From contig NC_135357.1 in assembly GCF_051622035.1 (NCBI RefSeq), forward strand, positions 36,625,691 to 36,689,690: a stretch of 64,000 nucleotides of DNA, in the 5' to 3' direction. Numbering within the stretch: position 1 is the first letter of the stretch; each line of letters begins with the position of its first letter. The notes below the pieces were generated by a model. It was not told the origin of the DNA and did not search any database. It saw only the letters and a list, made by a program, of their open reading frames with translations. The position numbers and the translations under genes are program-made. This stretch comes from Arctopsyche grandis (Eukaryota > Arthropoda > Insecta > Trichoptera > Hydropsychidae). Positions 54,840 to 64,000 of the stretch are shown here, piece by piece.

Positions 54840-55795
54840 AATTTAAGGAATATGCATAAGAATTTGCAAAAACAAAATGCTATACAATTGAACGGTGAAC
54901 GGTGAAATTATAGCAGTGTATGTGATCAGGAATAACACACTTTTACAAATTAGACAATAAAATGTGCTGCAAAAAGAAACGAATTCAATTTCAAATACAG
55001 TACACTCTCGATTATCCGGGCTAATGTTGGGGAGGAAGGGCATGGATAATTGAAAAACACGGACAATCCGAATCATTAAATTTTGACTTAGTTTCGAATA
55101 TCTAATATATAATTTCGAAAGAGACTTATTCGATTTCTTTTTGCGATTCGAAGATAATTTTGAAAGAGGCAGTATATGTGTTTTTTGTTCGTGAAAGTCA
55201 ATTTGATAAAAAAAAACAAACGAGTTTTCAAATTAATTTATAGAAAATAAAACTATTCAAATAAATTTAATAAAATGTTTACTATTAGATTAGTCATGTT
55301 TAAGCGGTTTATATTACAAATACCGAACGAAGCCGGGTAAAACCACTAGAAATATCATATTTACAACACAAATGTTTGTTTTATAATTTTAATACTCATT
55401 ATTTATTAAGAAAAACGCTTATGGTTAAGCAGATAAGTGGCCGTTAGTAGTTAGTACTATGTAGTGTTGCCAAAATATAATTAATCTAGTCTACCAGCCA
55501 GACGAAGCATTGAAGTTGTCTTCTAATCCTAATTTCTCATGGAAAAATTTGGCTGTTTCCATACACATTTGACCGCTAATTGGTATTCCTTCTACTGGTT
55601 TTTGATTAAACTATATGAGCATAGTTGCATCCAAATCTTCGAATGTTGACATTTTCATACTTTTTCGTTTCGAAGGACCTGCGGAACTATTACAATCTCT
55701 CGCGAACGCCTCTAAATTATTTTTTTGTTTAACTATATCTCGAACAGGTATGTCAATCTGTAATATTTTCTGAAAATAATTGATAATAATTGAAT
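54840..55795 (-). mobile_element. Tigger-like remnant, duplicate, part 1
   Basis: Counterpart of 36357-37313, including the CAGTACACTC end and the helix-turn-helix remnant. Its right part continues at 60765, after the Gypsy insertion. Confidence 0.6.
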
Positions 55796-56153
55796 ATACT
55801 GTAACGTGGGGTGAAGTGGGTGGCTTTGACTGAACAGGGAAAGACCAGCAGAGATGGGAGTCTAAAGGAAACGACAGTTCTCAGAGAAAGCTGTGGTCCG
55901 ACTCGACTTCCGAAGGAAAGGGCGCTTCTTTTATAGCTGAGAAAGTAGCGGTACTTTCTCCCACTCCCCAGCATCCGAGGGCGGGGGTAGTTTCCCCCCA
56001 CTCCTTCGGCTGCGGGGGCGTACGTTACACTGCCCTCTCCTTCAGGATCGGTCGTCTCGAGCGATTTATTAATGTACAAAAGCATATACAAACAAATACA
56101 AGGAAATACAATAAATAAACAAATACAAGGAAATACAATACGGGGTTTTAATT

Positions 56154-59100
56154 TTAGATCGGATCCGGTGTTGCGAGGTATCGCGCTAATCTGTTGACGT
56201 GTACCACCAGATACCGGGAGTTCCCTGTTTCCCGGCGGATCCGATAGACAACGTCGCTGATCCTCTTAATAATCCGGAACGGACCTTCCCAAGGGGATTG
56301 GAGTTTAAGGGTGCGACCGGGCTTCTTGGCTGGGTTGTGCAACCAAACGCGATCGCCCTCTTCGTATCGTGGTTCCCAGATCCTCCCGTCGTAAGCCGCT
56401 TTCATTCTTTTATGCGTCTTCTGGAGGTGTTTCCGAGCGAATTTGTGCGTTTCCGCCATCCCTTCTATGAGATTTTGGACGTATTTGTGGGCTGATTGCT
56501 CGGGTATACTGTCCGGGGGTCCGCCGTAGATAAGTTGGGGCGGAAGGCGCATTTCCCTGCCGAACATCATCAGGGCTGGCGACTCTCCTGTCGCGTCGTG
56601 TGGGGTTGAGCGGTAAGCCATGAGGAACGGGGACAGCATCGTGTCCCAGTCTCGTTCTGCCTCCTCGTCGTAGTAGGACAGGAATTTCCGGAGGTATCCC
56701 AGTAGAGTGCGGTTTAACCTCTCGATCATCCCGTCCGACTGAGGGTGGTAAGGGGTCGTCCGAGTTTTGCAGATGCCCAATTTATCTAGCGTTTCGGCAA
56801 AGACTCGGGCTTCAAAATTACGGCCTTGATCGGAGTGCAGTTCTCGAGGTGTGCCCAGTTTGGCGAAGACATGGGTTACTAGGGCTTCCGCTACCGTTTC
56901 CGCCTCTTGGTCCGGTAAGGGAATGGCTTCTGGCCACTTTGTGAAGTAATCAGCGGCCACTAGCACGTAACGGTTCCCCCTATTGGTAACCGGTAGCGGT
57001 CCCAATATGTCGATCGCCATTCGGTCCATCGGTGCCCCTGACACGTATTGCCGCATGGCCGCCCTGTTCCTCGTATGTGGTCCGTTTTGCGCTGCACACC
57101 TGGGGCATTTTTCGCACCATTTTATAACGTCGGGGCGGCATGTTGGCCAGTAGTATCGGCGGCGGACATTCTTTAGCGTTTTATTGACGCCGAAGTGTCC
57201 GCCAGTCGGGGAACTGTGCATCTCCCATAGGATTTCATTTGTGTGGCTCTCGGGAATGACCAATTGCAGGATCTGACGCTCGCCGTTTGGGCTTTCCCAT
57301 CGCCGGAAGAGCTGACCCTGGTCGACAGTTAGTGCGTCCCACTGGGCCCATAGAATCCGAACTTCGGGTTCTTCTGCCGAAACTTCTTCCCACAGTGGTC
57401 GTCTCCCGGACTCTTTCCATGCGATGAAGCGTGAGATTGTGGAGTCGGTGGCCTGGGGACTTTGTGGGTTCCCTAGAGTGACGAGTTTGGCTTCGGGTGC
57501 TATTTGCTCACTCTCTATTTTCGCGCATTTCGGGCAGTCTGGGTCACATGGACGTCTAGAGAGGGCGTCGGCGTTGCCGTGTTTCTTCCCTGCTCGATGC
57601 TGTACGTCCATGTGGTACTGTCCCAGTCGTTGCAACCAGCGGGCCCATTGACCTTCAGGTTTTCTGAAGCTGCGGAGCCACGTCAGTGCGGCGTGATCGG
57701 TTCGGAGTGTGAAGGGGCTTCCGTACAGGTAGTGGTGGAAGTGCTCTACTGCGTCGACGATGGCGAGCAGCTCTTTCCGGGTGACGCAGTAGTTCCGTTC
57801 CGGTGCCTTCAAGGTGCGACTATAGTACCCGATCACCTTCTCCTCGCCGTCTTGAACTTGGGAGAGCACGGCTCCGATGGCATGTTGACTGGCATCCGCG
57901 TCCAGAATATAGATTCCCTCGGGTCGGGGGAATGCCATTGTTTCCGCATTTGTCAGAGCGTTTTTGAGGGCATTGAAGGCATGCTCACAGTCTTGGTCCC
58001 ACGTGAAGACTGTTTTCTCCTCCGTGAGACGATGCAGTGGTTTCGCCGTTTGTGCAAACCCTTGCACAAACCTCCGGTAATAGGTGCAGAGGCCTAAGAA
58101 GCTGCGGAGTTGTGCCTTCGATTTGGGGGTGGGCCACTCTCTCACGGCTTTTGTCTTCTCTGGATCCGTGCAGACGCCGTGGGAGCTGATTTTATGGCCA
58201 AGGAAGCAGACCTCATTCCTAAACAGCTGGCACTTCCGCGTATTTATTTTGAGTCCGACCGCAAGTAGGCGTTTGAGGACCGTCTGGATGTGTTCCAAGT
58301 GGGCCTCTGGGGTCGGACTATATATGATGATGTCGTCGAGATATACCAAGGTTGATCCGGTCAGGTCGCCGAGAATGTCTTCCATTAGCCGGGAGAATGT
58401 GGCAGGCGCGTTGCAGAGGCCGAAAGGCATGACACGGAATTGGAACAGACCAAATTCAGTGGTAAAGGCGGTTTTTGGTCGGTCTTTCTCTTCGACTGGG
58501 ACTTGCCAAAAACCACTCTGCAGGTCCAACGTCGAGAAAAATTTGGCACCCGCGAGTCTGTCCAGAACGTCGTCCATTCGTGGCATCGGGAACGAATCTT
58601 TCGTTGTCACGGCGTTTAACCGACGATAGTCAACGCAGAGGCGCAACTCGCCGGTCTTTTTCGTGACCAATACGATGGGGGAGGCCCAGGGACCGGCTGC
58701 TGGTTCGATGATTTGTCTTGTCAGCAAGTCGTTGATGAGGGACCGTACCTCTGTCTTCTTGTGCAGCGGTATTCTGCGATGGGCCTGTTTGATGGGGGCG
58801 GCGTCGCCGCTATTTATTCGATGGCTCCCTTTATGGACTTGGCTTAAGTCCCGTTCGCTTTGGGCGAAGGCTTGTCGATGCTGGAGGAGGGAGTTGACGA
58901 TCGTCGACCGTTTTCCAGGTGGTAGGTCGATGATAGCAGCGTCCAGTTGGCGGGGCAGGTCGTCTTGTCGCTTTCCGTTCAGTTCGTGTCTTTTTATTTC
59001 CTGACACGAATGGACTGAACTTACTGGTCGATGGGGCGCAATTTCGTTCCGGAAAGTGACCCTTGTCGTGGTTCCTCCCAGTTCGACGATCGTATTGAGG

Positions 59101-59561
59101 TGGCGCAGGAGATCCATCCCCATGATGACCTCTGAGGAGAAATCAGTGACGGCAAATTTCCATCTCGCTTGTGTGCCTTTAATTGCCAACGTAGTCTCGG
59201 CCCATACGTAGATCGCTACGTGTCGACCGTCTGCGACTCGTATTCTTTCCCTTTTGTCGTTCACCCTTTTTCTATGTTCGCGGGGAATTTTGGCGAACAG
59301 TTTGCTGGAGATAACGGAGACGCTTGCCCCGGTATCCAACAGTACCCTACATGGTACTCCTCCGATCTCGCCTTCGGTGTCCAATACGAAAGGTGAGTCG
59401 CCGACGCTCCCTAACACTGGGACGGGCTTTTCTTCATTTTCGATGATCAGTCCTGCCCGTGTGGAACTGACCATTATTCTTTTCCCGACTGGGATCGCAC
59501 CTCTTCCTCGTCGGAGGCGTTCTCGACTGCCCGTACCTTCGGACAGTTCCGCCCGCGACAT
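56154..59561 (-). CDS. Gypsy element pol
   Basis: 1135-residue frame with domains in the Ty3/Gypsy order: aspartic protease (LLDTGASVSVIS), reverse transcriptase (YLDDIIIYS), RNase H (LRTDHAALTWL) and integrase (HHCC zinc region; DYFTKWPEAIP core). This order separates it from Copia. No envelope gene follows. Part of the whole-looking element. Confidence 0.92.
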   Translation of the reverse strand: MSRAELSEGTGSRERLRRGRGAIPVGKRIMVSSTRAGLIIENEEKPVPVLGSVGDSPFVLDTEGEIGGVPCRVLLDTGASVSVISSKLFAKIPREHRKRVNDKRERIRVADGRHVAIYVWAETTLAIKGTQARWKFAVTDFSSEVIMGMDLLRHLNTIVELGGTTTRVTFRNEIAPHRPVSSVHSCQEIKRHELNGKRQDDLPRQLDAAIIDLPPGKRSTIVNSLLQHRQAFAQSERDLSQVHKGSHRINSGDAAPIKQAHRRIPLHKKTEVRSLINDLLTRQIIEPAAGPWASPIVLVTKKTGELRLCVDYRRLNAVTTKDSFPMPRMDDVLDRLAGAKFFSTLDLQSGFWQVPVEEKDRPKTAFTTEFGLFQFRVMPFGLCNAPATFSRLMEDILGDLTGSTLVYLDDIIIYSPTPEAHLEHIQTVLKRLLAVGLKINTRKCQLFRNEVCFLGHKISSHGVCTDPEKTKAVREWPTPKSKAQLRSFLGLCTYYRRFVQGFAQTAKPLHRLTEEKTVFTWDQDCEHAFNALKNALTNAETMAFPRPEGIYILDADASQHAIGAVLSQVQDGEEKVIGYYSRTLKAPERNYCVTRKELLAIVDAVEHFHHYLYGSPFTLRTDHAALTWLRSFRKPEGQWARWLQRLGQYHMDVQHRAGKKHGNADALSRRPCDPDCPKCAKIESEQIAPEAKLVTLGNPQSPQATDSTISRFIAWKESGRRPLWEEVSAEEPEVRILWAQWDALTVDQGQLFRRWESPNGERQILQLVIPESHTNEILWEMHSSPTGGHFGVNKTLKNVRRRYYWPTCRPDVIKWCEKCPRCAAQNGPHTRNRAAMRQYVSGAPMDRMAIDILGPLPVTNRGNRYVLVAADYFTKWPEAIPLPDQEAETVAEALVTHVFAKLGTPRELHSDQGRNFEARVFAETLDKLGICKTRTTPYHPQSDGMIERLNRTLLGYLRKFLSYYDEEAERDWDTMLSPFLMAYRSTPHDATGESPALMMFGREMRLPPQLIYGGPPDSIPEQSAHKYVQNLIEGMAETHKFARKHLQKTHKRMKAAYDGRIWEPRYEEGDRVWLHNPAKKPGRTLKLQSPWEGPFRIIKRISDVVYRIRRETGNSRYLVVHVNRLARYLATPDPI

Positions 59562-60478
59562 TGTGGGCTTCCGCAGTTTCGGCAGTTCCTTTGCCCTTGC
59601 CAGGGCGGTCTGTTGCCGTTACGGCCCTCCGCTTGCCAGGGAGGTCTGCTGGCGTTTCGAGCTGCGGTATTGAAGTGAGGCTGGTGGTCTTGGGCTGGTC
59701 TGTTGGCCGCCCCCCTCCCTTGACTCCTCAGCCGTTTCGCATCCCTCGCGTGTTTTGCGAGCCGTAACAGCTCCTGCAGTGGGGTCTTCGGATCTGCGGT
59801 GAAGACGGCAGCGCGGATATCCTCGTCGTGAAACGACAATATGAGGAGTATCTTGTCCAGGACGTCCAACGGGATAGGCTCTGGAAAGGCCTCCATCCTT
59901 TTTCGACGGATGTCCGCGAACCGAGCTTCTATGTCGTCGTTGTTGCGGATCGACGGGGAAATTAGGTCACGGAATGCGTCGTACGGGTGTGGCGAAGATT
60001 TGAAGCGCTTCACCAGCCTCTCCCTCAGCTCCTCGTACGCTTCGTACGCTTCTTTCGGTACTTCGTCGATGAGGAATATTCTCGCTTGACCTCGTAGAGC
60101 GAGAATGAGTGAGTTTGCCGTCGGTTCGCAGCGTAGGGCTCGTGACACGATTTCAAATTCGCGGATGAATCGTTCTACGTCGCCCGTTCCGTCGAAAACA
60201 GGAAGCTCGGTCGGTTGCTTGTGGATGGTGCTTCCTAGCATGGGGTCGGTGACAGGTCGTGGAGTAGCGTCGTTTCTGCATACTGATGACGAGGGACTCA
60301 GTGTGCTCGCCGGAACCGCTGGGACCCTCGTTGAAGGGCTTGCCGGAATCGCTGGCGTGCGTGTTGTGGTGTCCCTCTCGAGAAGCGCGACGAGTCGCGC
60401 CATCTGCTCCTCCAGACGTTCCACACGTGATGGATCGTCCAACTGGTGAGGAGATGCCTGTCTCCTTTTTGGGGGCAT
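59474..60478 (-). CDS. Gypsy element gag
   Basis: 334 residues: basic N-terminus, coiled-coil-like VERLEEQMARLVALLE, capsid-like region (about 100-240) and one CCHC-like zinc knuckle near the C-terminus. Retroelement structural protein. The pol frame overlaps its end in the -1 frame, the arrangement for which Gypsy elements commonly use frameshift read-through. Confidence 0.85.
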   Translation of the reverse strand: MPPKRRQASPHQLDDPSRVERLEEQMARLVALLERDTTTRTPAIPASPSTRVPAVPASTLSPSSSVCRNDATPRPVTDPMLGSTIHKQPTELPVFDGTGDVERFIREFEIVSRALRCEPTANSLILALRGQARIFLIDEVPKEAYEAYEELRERLVKRFKSSPHPYDAFRDLISPSIRNNDDIEARFADIRRKRMEAFPEPIPLDVLDKILLILSFHDEDIRAAVFTADPKTPLQELLRLAKHARDAKRLRSQGRGAANRPAQDHQPHFNTAARNASRPPWQAEGRNGNRPPWQGQRNCRNCGSPQCRGRNCPKVRAVENASDEEEVRSQSGKE

Positions 60479-60764
60479 CTTTGCGTGGTGTATTCCTTTT
60501 GCGGCTCAGGTCAAACACTTCTGACACCAGTGTAACGTGGGGTGAAGTGGGTGGCTTTGACTGAACAGGGAAAGACCAGCAGAGATGGGAGTCTAAAGGA
60601 AACGACAGTTCTCAGAGAAAGCTGTGGTCCGACTCGACTTCCGAAGGAAAGGGCGCTTCTTTTATAGCTGAGAAAGTAGCGGTACTTTCTCCCACTCCCC
60701 AGCATCCGAGGGCGGGGGTAGTTTCCCCCCACTCCTTCGGCTGCGGGGGCGTACGTTACAATAC

Positions 60765-61194
60765 GTATGTTACGAAAACATCTGCTCTGAATACACGCAC
60801 TTGTTAGTTCTTCACTGATCAAAAGCGACTGAAATACATAATTAAAGCAATAGTAAAAGACATTTGAAAAGGAAACTAAAACCGTTTTTGTTTAACATCA
60901 TTTGTTTCAAATAAATCGCGTGTTTACGGTCGCAATCAATCGATGCGTCTCATAGTCATATAAGAAAAAAAAAAAAATTAAATGAATTCATATTTTTCAA
61001 GCACGGATAATCCGCAAGCCGGATAATCTGCACGTCTATGAGAATTACCATATCAATTATTAAATTTACATAGACTTGCAGATTATCCGGTTTGCGGATT
61101 ATCCGTGCTTGCAAAATATTAATTAATTTAATTTTTTTCTTATATGACTATGAGCCGCATCGATTAATGAAAAAATAATTAAAATTAATTAAGT
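60765..61194. repeat. Tigger-type inverted repeat, duplicate
   Basis: Counterpart of 37318-37748; the long palindrome of Tigger-type ends is at 60935-61169. Confidence 0.75.
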
Positions 61195-61308
61195 TGTAAC
61201 GTGGGGGTGAAGTGTGTGGTTTTGACTGAACAGGGAAAGACCAGCAGAGATGGGAGTCCAAAGGAAACGACAGTTCTCAGAGAAAGCTGTGGTCCGACTC
61301 GACTTCCG
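61195..61308 (-). repeat. LTR family 1 fragment, cut by LINE B
   Basis: Duplicate of 37749-37862: the LTR 3' half, joined at CGGAAG to a LINE B 3' end. Confidence 0.85.
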
Positions 61309-64000
61309 AGTAGTAGTAGTGGGTAATATTTTATAGATAGTTCCATGGAGTTTACTCCATGCCTATCGATCTAGCGAATTATCTGGGATCCGATTCGCGG
61401 TGATGTTGTGGTGCGGGCTGGTGGCTGCTCGCATTGCTGATTTGGATGGCTAGAACACTAAGCATAGGTTAGTGCATTAACTATGGGATACTGTTACGGT
61501 TAGTATGGTTAGTTTTATATTTAGAGGCTATAGTATTATGTTAGTGGTTTGGTTAACTTAACTTATGGTTATTGTTGTCATAAATGTATATTTACAGATT
61601 AATTCTATCTATCCTAGTTTAGCCTATACCCATCGTCAAGATGTCGATGGGCCTTTGATTGATCGTGAGTTTGGTCTCACTGAGGGAATTTATCAGAGGG
61701 TTGTCTATCTTGCCGAGAGACTTGAAGTAGTTCACGGCAAGTTTGTGTACGTGTTTGTCAAGGTAGTCAATGTTTAGGTCATTGTGAATTATAGTGTTTC
61801 TTGTGTACCAGTCGTAGTTGCCCGCGGCACGCAAGAACTTGTTTTGAACTGTCTGTAGTTTGAGTATGGATGTGTTGGAGATGGTAGTGTGAGCCCACAC
61901 GGGGCTCGCGTACGTGATTTGTGGGCGGATGATAGATTTATACAGCAAGCACTTGTTTTTAAGCGAGAGCTTGCTGTTGGGTTTGCATAGTGGGTAAAGC
62001 TTTGACGCAACTGCCCTAGCTCTACGCACCGCGTTAGTGATGTGGGGTCTCCAGGTTAATTTGCGGTCGATTATTACCCCCAGGTAGCGGGTAGACGTGG
62101 TCCAGTTGACTGGTTGGTCGTTTATAATGACTGGCTTGGCTGGTTTGCACCGTTTTTTGCGTCTGGAGAAGAATATTGCCTGACTTTTATCCGGGTTGAT
62201 TTTCATCAGCCATTTATCGTACCACGCTACCAGTTGGTCCGAGTACTTCTGGAGGGCGAGCGAGACTCCCTTGGGACCGACAGAGCTCGCTAAGATGGCC
62301 GTGTCATCGGCATACTGTGCGATGTTTGTGTACCTAGTTTGTGTAAAGGATGCGATGGATCGTATTGAGTGGGGGGTGATGTTGGCAGCAATCATTTTGT
62401 AAAGGAGGCCAGAGTGCCAGACTTTATCGAAGGCTTTGGAAATGTCTAGGAAGATTGCTCCAGTAGACATGTTGTGGTCAAAGCCGTCTATAACGGTTTC
62501 AACAACTCTGTGAATCTGGTGAACGGCAGAATGTTGGGGTCTAAAGCCAAATTGTGTTTTGGGAAGAAGGTCAATTTTTGCGATTTCGCTGTTCAGATTT
62601 GAGATTAGGATCCGTTCCAGGATCTTACTCAGTGAGGATAGCAAGCTGATTGGTCGGTAACTTGTTGCGAGGGAGGGGTTCGAGTAGGGTTTTCTGATGA
62701 GAATGACATTAGCGAGTTTCCATTGACTCGGAAAATAGCAGATTCTGTTGGTGGCATTTAGTATAGCTGTGAGTGCAGCGATGGCTTTTTGAGGGAGTTC
62801 TTTTAGAGCTTTGTTGGAGATTCCGTCAGGGCCAGGGGCCTTTTTGGCGGCGATGCTTTTGATAATATTTAGGACTTCAAGCGGCGAAGTGGCGATAATG
62901 GGTACTGGGGCTGGGTTTTCGAGGTAGCTATTGACGGAGCTTTCAACCATTTGGCAAAAGTCGCTTTGCAGATTAGAGTTTGAGAGCGAGAATTGGTCCT
63001 GGAGACTGTCGGCTAGGGCTTCCGCTTTATCGGCGGTGGAGTAGACAAAATTATCTCCACCTTTGATCGTGTCGATCCTATTGCCGTTGCTTCTGAAGAT
63101 TTTTGACAGTTTCCAGAAACCGTTATGTCCGTCTTCTAGCGCTCTGAGTTTGGTATCCCAGTTGTCGTTTCGTAGTTGCCACAAGGCGTTTTTAACGTCT
63201 TGTTGAAGTCTGTTCATTCGCTGTTTGAGGATTGGGTCCTTATTTCTTTGGAATGCCTTCCTAGCTCTATTCTTAAGGCGAATAAGATCGCGAATGTCGG
63301 GTGGTAAAGCTTGCGGGTGCAGGGGAGAGTGGGGAGTGGTGGTGGTGCTGGCTTCTAGGGCTGACTGTATTTCGTCAGTGAGTACGTTAATAGCCGAGTC
63401 TATCTCTTGGGTGGTGTGAATCGAGTGGGGGTAAGTGACGGTGTGATGAAGGAGAGTTGAGAATTTCTCCCAAGATATGGTACTTCGGAGGATGGGGTTT
63501 ATAGTTACAGGGGTGTTGGTGAGTTCTAGTATGACCGGGTGATGGTCGGAAGAGAGATCATTTACTACAGTCAAGGACTGCGCACCTGGAAAATTTTGAG
63601 TAAGAACGATGTCTAAGATATCAGGTCTACCTTTGAAGTTAATGGGGATTCTTGTGGGTTCATCTGGGGCCGTGACGGAGACTTTTGGGTTTGAGAGTTG
63701 GGAATAACTAAGGAGAATTTTCCCATTATTGTTAGTGGCTCGACTGTTCCATCTGGAATGTTTGGCGTTAAGGTCGCCTGCGGCAATGGTGGCTTTGTTG
63801 GTGTTGAATATGTTGTCTAAGTCTGTGGTGAGTAAGTGTTGATTTGGAGGGTTGTAGACTGCGTGGAGGATGAGTGGGGTGCCGGTGTTGGTCCAAACTT
63901 CTACCGACGTCAGTTCTATTCCTGTGGTGATCGGCCGCGGGGCCAAGTTGTGTTGGATCGTGTGTTTGATGAATATGGCAGTGCCGCCGGCGGCTTTGCC
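61309..64000 (-). mobile_element. LINE B copy 4, running off the window
   Basis: 3' UTR with hairpin and TATA box, then ORF2 from 61619 to the window edge. Its LTR junction is the same as at 37863, so the two descend from one insertion through the segmental duplication, yet the ORF2s differ by several substitutions and a deletion. Confidence 0.88.
61619..64000 (-). CDS. LINE B ORF2, internal deletion, partial at window edge
   Basis: Open from the edge to the stop at 61619, but about 135 bp near 62334-62345 are missing in frame: IRSIASF jumps to RYTNIAQYADD, removing the GVPQGSILGP motif between. RT would be inactive. Endonuclease motifs GDLNAKHSRW and SSDHHPVI are present. Confidence 0.88.
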   Translation of the reverse strand, partial: GKAAGGTAIFIKHTIQHNLAPRPITTGIELTSVEVWTNTGTPLILHAVYNPPNQHLLTTDLDNIFNTNKATIAAGDLNAKHSRWNSRATNNNGKILLSYSQLSNPKVSVTAPDEPTRIPINFKGRPDILDIVLTQNFPGAQSLTVVNDLSSDHHPVILELTNTPVTINPILRSTISWEKFSTLLHHTVTYPHSIHTTQEIDSAINVLTDEIQSALEASTTTTPHSPLHPQALPPDIRDLIRLKNRARKAFQRNKDPILKQRMNRLQQDVKNALWQLRNDNWDTKLRALEDGHNGFWKLSKIFRSNGNRIDTIKGGDNFVYSTADKAEALADSLQDQFSLSNSNLQSDFCQMVESSVNSYLENPAPVPIIATSPLEVLNIIKSIAAKKAPGPDGISNKALKELPQKAIAALTAILNATNRICYFPSQWKLANVILIRKPYSNPSLATSYRPISLLSSLSKILERILISNLNSEIAKIDLLPKTQFGFRPQHSAVHQIHRVVETVIDGFDHNMSTGAIFLDISKAFDKVWHSGLLYKMIAANITPHSIRSIASFTQTRYTNIAQYADDTAILASSVGPKGVSLALQKYSDQLVAWYDKWLMKINPDKSQAIFFSRRKKRCKPAKPVIINDQPVNWTTSTRYLGVIIDRKLTWRPHITNAVRRARAVASKLYPLCKPNSKLSLKNKCLLYKSIIRPQITYASPVWAHTTISNTSILKLQTVQNKFLRAAGNYDWYTRNTIIHNDLNIDYLDKHVHKLAVNYFKSLGKIDNPLINSLSETKLTINQRPIDILTMGIG

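Larger units (their letters stand above)
55800..60760 (-). mobile_element. Ty3/Gypsy LTR retrotransposon, whole-looking and very young
   Basis: 4961 bp with two 230 bp LTRs (55800-56029 and 60531-60760) that look identical by eye, ATAC duplications at 55796-55799 and 60761-60764, and gag and pol frames. The empty site is at 37314-37317. No env. It looks whole, with no break seen in the two frames. Identical LTRs imply very recent insertion, after the segmental duplication. Same family as 1206-4399. Confidence 0.93.

Overview
The window is insect nuclear DNA carrying a replication-dependent histone gene cluster that has been heavily invaded by retrotransposons. All five histone classes are intronless and end in the metazoan histone 3' stem-loop. 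One host gene with introns, Orc6, lies beside them. Protein features (insect-type H2A and H2B, lysine/alanine-rich H1), AT-rich spacers, Jockey-clade LINEs, Ty3/Gypsy elements and Tigger, Harbinger, hAT and TTAA-type DNA elements point to an insect; I cannot fix the order.

Layout. 1-9.5 kb is repeats: two LINE tails, a broken Gypsy copy (1206-4399), an LTR (about 4521-4801), a LINE called here family B (to 9429) and a broken-off H3 5' end. Orc6 (six exons, minus strand) occupies 9821-10915. 11.3-14.1 kb holds small DNA-transposon remnants. Histone unit 1 runs H2A(-) H2B(+) H1(-) H4(-) H3(+) from 14.2 to 31.1 kb. Unit 2 is H2A(-) H2B(+) H4(-), 32.3-36.1 kb. Unit 3 is H2B(+) H4(-), 48.7-50.5 kb. 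Units 2 and 3 lack H1, and their H4 genes lack an H3 partner. 34.2-37.7 kb is duplicated at 48.6-61.2 kb; the younger copy has since received an LTR, a LINE B inside that LTR, and a whole-looking Gypsy element (55800-60760).

Main observation. Two related Jockey-type LINE families (A and B) sit repeatedly at one functional position: the initiator, about 31-33 bp downstream of the TATA box, of histone H2B, histone H4 and two different LTR promoters, always in the sense direction. The 11-12 bp target-site duplication ends at or beside the predicted +1 base. Different 5' truncation points and 3' tails show separate events, and two LINE A copies lie in tandem at one H2B initiator. Both families end in a hairpin followed by a TATA box 23-30 bp from the 3' terminus. 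An insertion therefore puts the LINE behind the host TATA and gives the host gene a LINE-derived TATA. All three H2B genes and one H4 gene here now begin directly downstream of a LINE 3' end. The positions are seen in the sequence; the promoter exchange is inferred.
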